64,000 nucleotides of DNA from Chloropicon primus (Eukaryota > Chlorophyta > Chloropicophyceae > Chloropicales > Chloropicaceae), in assembly GCA_023205875.1 (NCBI GenBank), contig CP060758.1:372001-436000 (forward strand). The letters are read 5' to 3'. The translations under genes were made by a program, and so were the position numbers. Shown here in pieces: positions 1 to 8,887 of this stretch. Position 1 is the first letter of the stretch. Every line of letters starts with the position of its first letter. The notes beneath the pieces were generated by a model. It was not told the origin of the DNA. It saw nothing but the letters and a program-made list of their open reading frames with translations, and did not search any database.

Positions 1-2
1 CG

Positions 3-824
3 AACAAGGTCGTGAAGCCAAAGGTGGAAACCCAGGCTGCTCCGAAGAGGTTGTCCTACGAGGAGAAGGCCGCTCTCGCGAAAAACGAGGCACTGAAGCG
101 CTTGTACAACACCATGGTCGCAAAAAAGAGCAATCTCTCCGTGGCAATGGACGTGAACTCCACCGAGAAAATGCTGGCCTTGGTCGACGAGATTGGCCCG
201 CACATCTGCTGCTTGAAGACGCACGTCGACGTTCTCGACGTTTGGAACGACGGGGTCGCGAAGTCTCTGACAGACCTCGCGGAGAAGCACAACTTTCTGA
301 TCTTCGAGGACAGGAAATTCGCGGACATCGGCAACACGGTCGTCAGCCAGTACTCTGGCGGAGTATACAAGATCTCCGAGTGGTCTGACATTGTTAACGC
401 CCACATCGTTCCAGGGCCCGGCATCGTGGACGGGCTCAAGCAGGTCGGACTCGGGCAGAACAAGGGCCTTCTGCTCTTGGCAGAGATGAGCTCTGCGGGG
501 ACTATGGCCAAGGGCTCGTACACTGAGGAGACAGTGAGAGTTGCGGACGAGAACCCGGACTTCGTGATCGGCTTCATCAGCGTGAACCCAAACTCTTGGA
601 CGAAGAAAAGCAAGGACAGGAGTCTTGTCCACATGACGCCGGGAATAAAGCTGCAGAAGGGAGGCGATGGGCTTGGCCAGCAATACAATGACCCGAAGTC
701 TGCGATCGCGCGCGGGAGTGACGTGCTTATCGTTGGAAGGGGAGTGTACAAGGCGGAAGACCCGAAGAGCTCTGCGGCGGAGTACCAGAAGGCCGGCTGG
801 GAGGCTTATCTCTCCGAACTGTAA
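3..824 (+). CDS. UMPS: UMP synthase, C-terminal orotidine-5'-phosphate decarboxylase part (cut by window edge)
   Basis: Decarboxylates OMP to UMP, the last step of de novo pyrimidine synthesis. The reading frame is open to the left edge (first full codon at 3), so the start lies outside. The catalytic DRKFADIGNT motif (Asp-Lys-x-x-Asp) is at about codon 100. The phosphate-binding end reads GLGQQYNDP then VGRG, and the protein ends AYLSEL as in eukaryotic UMP synthase. About 45 residues of linker precede the decarboxylase core. This fits the order OPRT then ODC used by plants and animals rather than the reversed fusion of stramenopiles, but the OPRT half is not in the window, so a stand-alone decarboxylase is also possible. 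It converges on the next gene with a 49 bp gap. Confidence 0.93.
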   Translation, partial: NKVVKPKVETQAAPKRLSYEEKAALAKNEALKRLYNTMVAKKSNLSVAMDVNSTEKMLALVDEIGPHICCLKTHVDVLDVWNDGVAKSLTDLAEKHNFLIFEDRKFADIGNTVVSQYSGGVYKISEWSDIVNAHIVPGPGIVDGLKQVGLGQNKGLLLLAEMSSAGTMAKGSYTEETVRVADENPDFVIGFISVNPNSWTKKSKDRSLVHMTPGIKLQKGGDGLGQQYNDPKSAIARGSDVLIVGRGVYKAEDPKSSAAEYQKAGWEAYLSEL

Positions 825-873
825 ACACAAGCATAGCATGCATTTTCTTGAATTCGTTTAATGAGCTTAGCCC

Positions 874-1872
874 TCATGTGGCACCGAAGCGCTCCTTCAC
901 CCGATTTGTCACAAACCCTGCCAGGTACAAGACCACGGCCCCGAACAGGGCAGGGTACAATATGTACCACCGGCCCAGGACCTGCAATTTAGTGTCGTGG
1001 ACCATCAGAAGCGCTATGGCTCCGCCCGGAGGGTGAACCGCCCCCGTCCACAGCATGCAGACCAACGTTGCCGTCATCGCCGCAGCCTTGGCCATCGTCG
1101 TGTACCCGAACGCTCTCATCGCCAAGTAGCCGCAGGCTGCCCCAGTCACGTGGCCAACGAGGCCGTTCCATACCCGGATGTTCGCCGAGTCTGGCTGCCC
1201 GAATACGAGTATGCTCAGCGTTCCGAAGCTCCCCAGGATGAAGGGGGCCCCGAGCTTGTGAAAGCCCGAGAAGAAACCCCACCCCATCATGAAATCGCAG
1301 ACGGAACACAACGCCACGACACCCGCGAACATTCCCAAGGCCGAAAGAAGGAGGAACTGACCAGACCCCCGCCTTGCCTTCCCGAGGACGAACCTGTCGT
1401 AGATGACCGACACAACCTTCCTCAACCGTTCCAGCGGCCCCATTCCCCTGAATTCCCTAAGAAACGCTTCGTCCCAGTTGACGCTGCCACTGGCATCGGC
1501 ATTGCCCTCGCAGTGCATGAGCTCCTGGAACTCATCCAGAGTCAGGACACCGCAGGACTTGAGACTGTACTTGTGGAACAAAGCCTCGTACCTCCTCAAA
1601 TCCTCTGCCGAAGCCCCTTTCAACAAGTCCCTCTGGGGCGAGATCCCAGCACCCGCCGGCCCGGTGCTCGCTGCCCCTCCCCTGACAACGCCCCTCCTCT
1701 TCCTCCTGCCGAACCAAGGCACTGACACTGCGCGAGGGAAACGCAAGCCTCTGCCTGTCATGATGACCTGTCCAGGCTTGAACAAAACCGAGGTCCTGGA
1801 GCTTGACGAGGGGCGAGAGCTTCGCGACCCGACCGAGTTGTTAGCCCTGAACGACACGCTGCCCCGATTCAT
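874..1872 (-). CDS. HPP-family integral membrane protein with EF-hand-like N-terminal segment
   Basis: 332 residues from an ATG at 1872; the frame stays open further upstream, but that stretch contains a CA microsatellite and is probably leader. Residues from about 175 to 325 form four hydrophobic segments including the family signature HPPGGA, which names the HPP family. Plant members are plastid-envelope nitrite transporters, so anion or nitrite transport is a family-based guess. Residues about 100-145 contain a helix-loop-helix resembling an EF-hand (LTLDEFQEL and a DASGSVNWDE loop), not a usual part of HPP proteins. The first 60 residues are Ser/Arg-rich and could be a transit peptide. 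The gene has no intron. Confidence 0.85.
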   Translation of the reverse strand: MNRGSVSFRANNSVGSRSSRPSSSSRTSVLFKPGQVIMTGRGLRFPRAVSVPWFGRRKRRGVVRGGAASTGPAGAGISPQRDLLKGASAEDLRRYEALFHKYSLKSCGVLTLDEFQELMHCEGNADASGSVNWDEAFLREFRGMGPLERLRKVVSVIYDRFVLGKARRGSGQFLLLSALGMFAGVVALCSVCDFMMGWGFFSGFHKLGAPFILGSFGTLSILVFGQPDSANIRVWNGLVGHVTGAACGYLAMRAFGYTTMAKAAAMTATLVCMLWTGAVHPPGGAIALLMVHDTKLQVLGRWYILYPALFGAVVLYLAGFVTNRVKERFGAT

Positions 1873-1912
1873 CGCGTTCGCCGGCGACGGTACCGCCGTC
1901 TTCCTGGCCACG

Positions 1913-1943
<31 letters not shown>

Positions 1944-2331
1944 GTTCGGTTTGGCACCCTCGCTCCTGAAACGCGGAGTGGAGGAAGATCAAAATTGGAG
2001 CTTGGCCTTGGAGAGAGAGGGGCAACGATGGATGGTGGTGCCAAGGATGTGAACGGAGGGTGCGATGCGGAAGAGGAAACGGAACTACAGTGGGAACATG
2101 ACAAACAGGTTGTACCAGATTGCGCACAGCAGCATTGATACCAACCAGGAAGAGAGGAGTCCATAAGGAACGTCGAACGACGGAAGACAAGCCTGATAAG
2201 TTTTAGGACCCAAAAGGACGGAAGTACGAGTTCATTAAAGACAACACAAAGACAGGAGCGTGAAAACAAAAAGTAGAATTGATTGATTCAACTAGGACAA
2301 GATATGTCCAATAACATAAGAAGCTTATCGC
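1873..2331. other. Spacer with 5' leader of HPP gene and CA microsatellite
   Basis: 459 bp between two minus-strand genes. A CA/TG dinucleotide run occupies 1913-1940, about 40 bp upstream of the HPP start codon. The rest should hold the promoter and leader of the HPP gene and the 3' end of the receptor-like gene. I see no other coding signal. Confidence 0.6.
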
Positions 2332-5300
2332 TTAGTTATCGCCGTAGGCGGTCTTTCCAGCTGGGGCCTCGTTGTCGTCGTAGTTCTTTCTCTCCTTCAT
2401 GACAGACATGCATCTGTAAGCGTACATGAGTCCGGCAACTCCGACTGGGAAGTAAAGCATGGCAGCCTCAACTCCCTCGAACTTCTCGACGTCCTGCTCA
2501 AGAGCGTTGACACGAGAGTAATCAACCATTGGGACAGCAGCGAGGGAGATCATGAACATACCCTCAATGAAGTTATCAATGTCGTGGAGGAATGGCTTCC
2601 ACATGAAGTGCAAGCAAGAAAGAACCAAGCAGAAGATGGCCATCCAGGACTTGGAGAACAAGGAATCCTGCTCAGCACGGACATCGGGGGTATCAAGAGC
2701 AACGAACAAGGCGATGATGAAGATACGCCTGGACACGTTGAAGGCCTCGTACCACCAGAACTGAGATCTGTATCCGACCCAGAGAGGTCCGTAGCACTTC
2801 TCAACGAATCTGATCCTGTCAGAGTTTGGCTCGTATCCTCCCTTGAGCATTCTGTAGGTCAAGAAGAGAGCGGCCAATGGCAATGGGATCACGTAGACGC
2901 AAAGCAAGATAATAGCAACGGCAAAGAAGGTAGAGTGGTCTCCCTTGTAGCACTCAACACCAGGAGCGTAGGCAAGGACCTCGAAGGCACCAACCTTTCT
3001 GCACTGGAAAAGTCTGAAGACAACAATAGCAATGGTGGAGTGAGAGAACAACATGAGCTGGGTGAACACGTAGGTATACTTGAAGTAGTATGGGGCCTTG
3101 GTGATTCCGAGCTCGGAGAAGGTCTTCTTCTCAAGAACTCCCAGCCTGGAAAGTCTCCTGGTGGTGTTTCTGATGAAGTGTCTCCATCTCTGCTGCATTG
3201 GCACAATCATTCCGTTGAGGAAACCGAAGGCACCGGTGGCTCTGTGGAACATCTCGAAGAGGAACATGACGCCAAGTCCTCCCATGGCAAGGAATGGGAA
3301 CAAGGCTCCGATCAACAAGTTTCCAAGAGCATCGGTATCCCACAAGCACTTCTCAGTCATCTCAACAGCGGTGTAAGAGTTCAAAGAGAACAACTGGGCA
3401 ACAGCAACAGAAGCGGTGAACTCCAAGAGCTGCATGATGTTGAAGTAGTTGGCGAAGGTCTTGACCATGCCCTCTGGGATCAATCCGAATCCCCACAAGG
3501 AGTTACCGTGGTTGACCATCAACAAAGCAGTGCAAGCAGCGAAGGCAAAGAGGATCAAGACAACAAGGGACTCTCCTCCGACACCAGAGCAAGTAGTCAC
3601 GCAAGTGGAGGAGACAAGAACAGCGTTGGAGGTACAAGAACCGCAAAGGATTCCGACCTTGTGGGCGCCGCACTGGGAGGCGGAGCAAGCGTCCTGGAAA
3701 TCAGTGCTGGCAGGGGCAGCAGCGCTGACGCAGGCGGTTCCGTTGGCAGCGATTGGGCACCTGGCAGAGTCGCAGCACCATCCTGGTCTGCACCTGTAGG
3801 TCTTGACATCGGTCATCATGGTGGCTGGGTCAGCCCAGTAGTCTCTCAAAGTGGAAATATCGTATCCTCCCTCGCAAACAGCACCCTTTGGGCAAGTTCT
3901 GCAAGAAGCGTCTCCGTTCAAGTTGTACTCTCCGGATGGGCAAGTTCTGCACTCCTGGAGGTCGGCATCCCAACCCTCACCAATGATGCAATCGTCGGCA
4001 GTGGCGTCCTTTGGAGCGTTGTTCTTTCCCTTGGATCCGTCGGACCAGGTAACCTCAACACCGCTGTTGTAGGTGAAACCAACACCAGAAACCCAGGATC
4101 CCAAGTTGATTGGAGATCCGTCCTGGAAGTTCACAACAAGGTATCTGGCACCAACAACTCTGTCTCCGTTGGCATCGAAACCGACTGGTCCGGTGGCACC
4201 GTTGAAGGAAGTCTTGATGATCTCAGCGAAGAATCCATCAGGATCGGCGGAGATAGAACCGGTCTTGCCCATGTCGACAAACCATCTGTGGGCAGTGTAG
4301 GCGTAGGTCTTCATGATATCGTAGGCATATGGAGCATAAGAACCTGGGTTGCTTGGGTCAAAGGTGGTGATACCGGCGCAAGCATCAGGGGTGGTAGCAT
4401 CGTTGTCAACATCTCCCCTTCTGTGGATGAAGTTTCCGGAGGCGTCCTGGTTGTTGGAGCACACTCCTCCAGCGGTCAAAGTCTGTGGCTGAGCTCCCCA
4501 GAGGGTGGTGTAGTCGGACCACTCCTTGCTGGTCTCATCTCTTCCAGGGGTCAATCCAATGACACCGTTGGAAAGGAACTTAACCTCGGCCTCGGTGATG
4601 CTCTTGGCACGAAGAGCGTCCACCAAGTTAGAGTTCATGATTCCGTCAGCTCCGACCCAGGCGTAGCCAGGTCCTCCGATACCAACAGAGTATCCCTGGT
4701 GGAGAAGGGTAGCACCATCACTGGCCTGAACGACAACAACAATAATACGGGCCTTGGAGGACTTTACGACGGCCAACTCCTTGGTGATATCAGAGGAGTC
4801 CCTGGAGAACACCTGGTAGGTCAAGACGACCTGGTTGGCGATCTTGGCAGCGTCAATGAAAGCCTGGGCACCGGAAGCTCCGTAGGAGGAGGTATCGGAC
4901 ATCACGGCCATCTTCACCCATCCGTACTCCTTTCCAAGCTCGGAAAGTCCAACGGTCTGGAAAGCATCCGAAGGTGGAAGTCTGAAGAAGTATGGGTAGG
5001 TCTCTCCACTGCTCAAGGCAGGGGAAGTGGCAGAGTAAGAGGCCTGTGGGACCTTGTAGGTCTTGAAGGCCAAGGCAGCGTTCATGGTAGGTCCGGAAGA
5101 GGCAGGTCCGCAGACAATCTCGGCTCCCCACTGGGCAACAGAAATAGCAGCGAAGAAAGCCTGACCGGCATCTCTCTTAGAGTCCTCAACCTTGAATTCA
5201 AACCTGTGGTTTGGCAAGAAGGTGGAGTTAGCGTTGAACTCGTTCACGGCCATGATGAAAGCGTGCATACGGCGGATACCAGAGGTATCGGTAGCAGGCT

Positions 5301-5424
5301 TGAACATAGGGAACAGTCCTCCGACCTTAATGACGTTGGTCTTCTGGGCATCGGCAACAAATGCTGCGCTGAGAACGCAAAGCAAGAGTGCGACACCACG
5401 CAACATGGCGGAACCGCGAGCCAT
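2332..5424 (-). CDS. Receptor-like membrane protein: periplasmic-binding/ANF-type ectodomain, GCC2/GCC3 Cys-rich segment, multi-TM C-terminus
   Basis: 1030 residues without intron. Residues 1-26 are a signal peptide. Residues about 30-430 resemble type I periplasmic-binding/ANF-receptor domains (IKVGGLFPMF near the start, a central SYSATSPALSSG segment). A Cys-rich region at about 475-615 has GCC2/GCC3-like motifs (CRTCPSGEYN, CRTCPKGAVCEGG). From about 620 to 1010 there are at least seven hydrophobic segments, with features such as WYEAFNVSRR and HDIDNFIEG seen in multi-TM proteins of many protists. The layout predicts a plasma-membrane ligand sensor or channel-like receptor; the ligand is unknown. 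Codon use is extremely biased (almost no TTA, CTA or TCA), suggesting very high expression, odd for a receptor. A transporter-associated solute-binding protein is an alternative. Confidence 0.8.
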   Translation of the reverse strand: MARGSAMLRGVALLLCVLSAAFVADAQKTNVIKVGGLFPMFKPATDTSGIRRMHAFIMAVNEFNANSTFLPNHRFEFKVEDSKRDAGQAFFAAISVAQWGAEIVCGPASSGPTMNAALAFKTYKVPQASYSATSPALSSGETYPYFFRLPPSDAFQTVGLSELGKEYGWVKMAVMSDTSSYGASGAQAFIDAAKIANQVVLTYQVFSRDSSDITKELAVVKSSKARIIVVVVQASDGATLLHQGYSVGIGGPGYAWVGADGIMNSNLVDALRAKSITEAEVKFLSNGVIGLTPGRDETSKEWSDYTTLWGAQPQTLTAGGVCSNNQDASGNFIHRRGDVDNDATTPDACAGITTFDPSNPGSYAPYAYDIMKTYAYTAHRWFVDMGKTGSISADPDGFFAEIIKTSFNGATGPVGFDANGDRVVGARYLVVNFQDGSPINLGSWVSGVGFTYNSGVEVTWSDGSKGKNNAPKDATADDCIIGEGWDADLQECRTCPSGEYNLNGDASCRTCPKGAVCEGGYDISTLRDYWADPATMMTDVKTYRCRPGWCCDSARCPIAANGTACVSAAAPASTDFQDACSASQCGAHKVGILCGSCTSNAVLVSSTCVTTCSGVGGESLVVLILFAFAACTALLMVNHGNSLWGFGLIPEGMVKTFANYFNIMQLLEFTASVAVAQLFSLNSYTAVEMTEKCLWDTDALGNLLIGALFPFLAMGGLGVMFLFEMFHRATGAFGFLNGMIVPMQQRWRHFIRNTTRRLSRLGVLEKKTFSELGITKAPYYFKYTYVFTQLMLFSHSTIAIVVFRLFQCRKVGAFEVLAYAPGVECYKGDHSTFFAVAIILLCVYVIPLPLAALFLTYRMLKGGYEPNSDRIRFVEKCYGPLWVGYRSQFWWYEAFNVSRRIFIIALFVALDTPDVRAEQDSLFSKSWMAIFCLVLSCLHFMWKPFLHDIDNFIEGMFMISLAAVPMVDYSRVNALEQDVEKFEGVEAAMLYFPVGVAGLMYAYRCMSVMKERKNYDDNEAPAGKTAYGDN

Positions 5425-6478
5425 GGTTTATCTTTCGTCTATCTTAAAGGCTTGTGCGACTAGCCTCTCTCTCTCTTTTTGGTCTTCACTGCTTGTCGGT
5501 CAAACACCAACACAGCAAAGGTGGGCGACGTCGTGGCCCAAAAACTGAGCTTGAAGTGGCTTGACTCCAAACCAAGAAGCCTAAAATTGACCCAAAAAGG
5601 ACTGACTAGGATTTGGCGTGCTCGCTTGTTTTTATTCTTTTTGTTTTGTTTTTCCATCTTGCGCAAGATTGTTTTCATGGGAGGCGGCGCGAGGACACGA
5701 AAATCAAACGACTCCGCGAAATCCATCAAACGACTCCACGACGAAGAGACATCGCAGCAATGGAAACACTACACACTACTACGAACGAACACACAACAGT
5801 TCAATTCAATTCAAGTTCAAGTTCAATGTATTTCTTGGGAACGGGTCACCCCAACGGAAAGACTTCAACCGTCGACCATGAGCGGCGGGCTTTCCTTAAT
5901 CACTGCCGTGGTACGGAGTCAAATGTGCGAGTCAAAAATGGTGACAGTCGTTCAAAGTTATGTCGGTTCGCCCCATTTTTTTTTCCAAACACACACACAC
6001 ACAAACAAGGAGATGGGTTTGAACGGGTTTACCTTTGATCTTGCGCCCACACCACGCGATCACTATAACACGAGTCCTCGAGTCGTTTGACTCCACGACC
6101 CCGGGACTCCCGTCATCCGTCGCTTAGGGTCTGCCCTCTCCCTCTCGCCTTGCTAAGAACCCTGACCTAAAAACGGGGTGCATTCACATGGTGGTGCTGC
6201 GTAGACTCGCCGCCAAAAAGCCGACTTGAACGTTGGCCTGGTGAACGGTCTCCTTGGTTTTTGGGAAGGGTTTTTCCCAGCACGTGCTTATCCGTCTGCT
6301 TCAAAAAGTCGCTTGTCAAGGACCTCGTCGACGACGACGAGAAGAGAAGGAAAGTCTTCTCTCTTCTTTCAGTTTTTTGTATTTTTGAGTCTCGTCCAAT
6401 TCTCGTGCAAATCAGGGACACTGATCGAGAGAACCTCGAGAGAGAGAGAGAGACCAACAACCGACAAAACCAACAACC
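5425..6478. other. Divergent intergenic region between receptor-like gene and histone H3
   Basis: About 1.05 kb separating two divergently transcribed genes with highly biased codon use, so probably both promoters. It holds short direct repeats of the type TTCAAGTTCAA near 5800-5825, recurrent GAGTCAAA/CGACTC words around 5700-6090, a short ACAC run near 5990-6003, and a GA-rich leader just before H3 (6440-6453). Open frames here look unlike protein. Confidence 0.5.
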
Positions 6479-6991
<513 letters not shown>

Positions 6992-7262
6992 GCTTTTGCT
7001 CTGGCCGAGGTGCAATCCAGGCCTGTATTATCATCTGTAAATGTTACTTTTTGTGTTTGTGTTTGTGTCTGTGTTTGCGCGCGCGCGTGTGTGCTAAACC
7101 CCGCTCTCCCTTTTGCCATCCCTCTCCACGACGACGACGACGACGTCGCTCGCTCGCACGTCTGGCAGCACTGGGAGCAGCAGCAGGTCGTCCTCTACGA
7201 TAGAGCAACGATAGAACAATACTAATCATGATGTTTTACAATTTTACAAGGACACAAAGCGA

Positions 7263-8594
7263 TCAGCCCCCCAAAGCAGAAGCATCCTTTCCGAACACGA
7301 GGCTCGAGTTCGTCCCCCCGAACCCGAACGAGTTCGTCATGACCACCTCCAGGTCCTCCGCCTCCGTGGCGCCGTCCGCGCCCACCAAGTTCACCCGGCC
7401 CTTCAGGTCCTCCTCCGCCCCCCGGAGGTTCACGTTCGGGGGAAGCCGCTTGGACCCCAGCGCCAGGACGGAGAAGACCGACTCCACGGCCCCAGCCGCC
7501 CCCAGCAAGTGGCCGATGGCGCCCTTCGTGGAGGAGACCCACGGGCCAAGGCGCTCCCCGCCAAACAGCGACGAGATCGCCTCCTGCTCTATCCTGTCCC
7601 CGAGAGGGGTGGACGTGGCGTGAGCGTTGATGTACCCGACGTCGCTGGTGCTCAAGCCGCTGTCGGCCAGGGCCGCCGACATCGAGAGGTAGGCGCCGCT
7701 TCCGTTCTTTGAGGGCTGCGTCATGTGATGAGCGTCCCCACTCCTCCCGTAGCCGATGATCTCCGCGAGAACGTCCACCCCCCTCGCCCTGGCGTGCTCC
7801 AGCTCCTCCAGGACCAGCACCCCCGCCCCCTCGCCGAGGACGAAGCCGCTCCTCTTCTCGTCGAACGGCCTCGAGGCGAGCGCGGGATCCTCGTTGTACT
7901 CCGAAGCCAGGGCCTTCATTCTGGAAAACCCGGTTATCGACAGGACGTCGATGCAGGCCTCCGCCCCGCCCGCCACCATGACATCAGCCTCCCCGTAGCT
8001 TATCATCCGGAAGGCGTCCCCGATGCAGTGGGCTCCGCTCGCGCAGGCCGTGGCCACCGAGTGGTTCGGCCCCCTCAAGCCGTGCTCAATGCTGACGAGC
8101 CCGGAAGCCATGTTGGATAAGATGTGTGGAATAAAGTAAGGACTCACTCGCCTCTCCCTGCCCCCTCCTATCAGGTTGCTCACCGTGTAAAACGCCGAGG
8201 GGTACCCCATACCAGCGCCTATGGAGACCCCAGTCCTGACCTTCTCAAGCTCGCTGGAGGGGTGCCACTTGGCCTGACCCAGGGCCTCCTTCGCCGCGAT
8301 TTGGGCAAACTGCAGGTTCCTGGGCAGGCTCTTCGGGTACTGGCCCTCGATCTCAGCATTGGACACGCATCCTCCTATCTTAACCGCCAGGCGGTCGAAG
8401 TTCTCCGGGGCCTCCTTGATGTCAGACTCCACGAGCTTCCTGACGCCGCTTCTGCCTTGGAGAAGAAGCTCCCAGGACTTGGACGCCCCGACGGCGAGGG
8501 GGGTCACGAGGCCAAGGCCTGTGACCGCGACCCTCCTCGGAGGGCGAGAGGCCCTCTCCTGCAAAGCTCGAGCGACCCTCGACCTCCACGGCAT
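7263..8594 (-). CDS. OXSM: Mitochondrial 3-oxoacyl-[ACP] synthase (KAS II/OXSM type)
   Basis: 443 residues, single exon. Condenses malonyl-ACP with acyl-ACP in type II fatty-acid synthesis. The Cys-His-His catalytic triad is complete: Cys184 in ATACASGAH, His325 in INAHATSTPLGD and His362 in TKGAIGHLLGAAGAVE, with Lys357 just before; NSFGFGGTN closes the domain. The overall sequence is closer to mitochondrial OXSM than to plastid KAS I/II (RRVAVTGLGLVTPL follows only about 20 residues). The short basic N-terminus rich in Arg and lacking acids is typical of a mitochondrial presequence. Two TGTAA motifs occur on its strand at 7248-7244 and 7240-7236, where H3 converges from the other side. Confidence 0.93.
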   Translation of the reverse strand: MPWRSRVARALQERASRPPRRVAVTGLGLVTPLAVGASKSWELLLQGRSGVRKLVESDIKEAPENFDRLAVKIGGCVSNAEIEGQYPKSLPRNLQFAQIAAKEALGQAKWHPSSELEKVRTGVSIGAGMGYPSAFYTVSNLIGGGRERRVSPYFIPHILSNMASGLVSIEHGLRGPNHSVATACASGAHCIGDAFRMISYGEADVMVAGGAEACIDVLSITGFSRMKALASEYNEDPALASRPFDEKRSGFVLGEGAGVLVLEELEHARARGVDVLAEIIGYGRSGDAHHMTQPSKNGSGAYLSMSAALADSGLSTSDVGYINAHATSTPLGDRIEQEAISSLFGGERLGPWVSSTKGAIGHLLGAAGAVESVFSVLALGSKRLPPNVNLRGAEEDLKGRVNLVGADGATEAEDLEVVMTNSFGFGGTNSSLVFGKDASALGG

Positions 8595-8887
8595 GTCCTA
8601 AGGAGTGAGGCCTCCTCCCGCCCGCCAGAAAAAGTGGATCTGCTCTGAGCACTCAGCAGGAGATGATGGTTGTCGGGGAAGCGAAGCAAGAGTAAGAAAA
8701 GGTACGCACATGCGCGTGGACACGCAGCCACCACAAGCAGTCCCGGCCCCTTTCTCTCCTCCTCCCGCGGATTGGCTCTTGTGCTCGCTCGGCATGCCTT
8801 GAGCTGAGCGTTATGAGTAAGGAGAGGACATGTTTCTCGATGAATTAGTATACTAAACTATTGGTAAACAAACGAAGGAAGAATCTT

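Noticed and set aside
2584-5463. 959-codon plus-strand open frame opposite the receptor-like gene
   Set aside because: Exact antisense of a well-supported gene; composition is low-complexity and it follows from the lack of TTA, CTA and TCA codons on the coding strand.
5479-6090. 203-codon frame in the receptor/H3 spacer
   Set aside because: Composition not protein-like, starts and ends in simple sequence, no family similarity; region reads as a divergent promoter.
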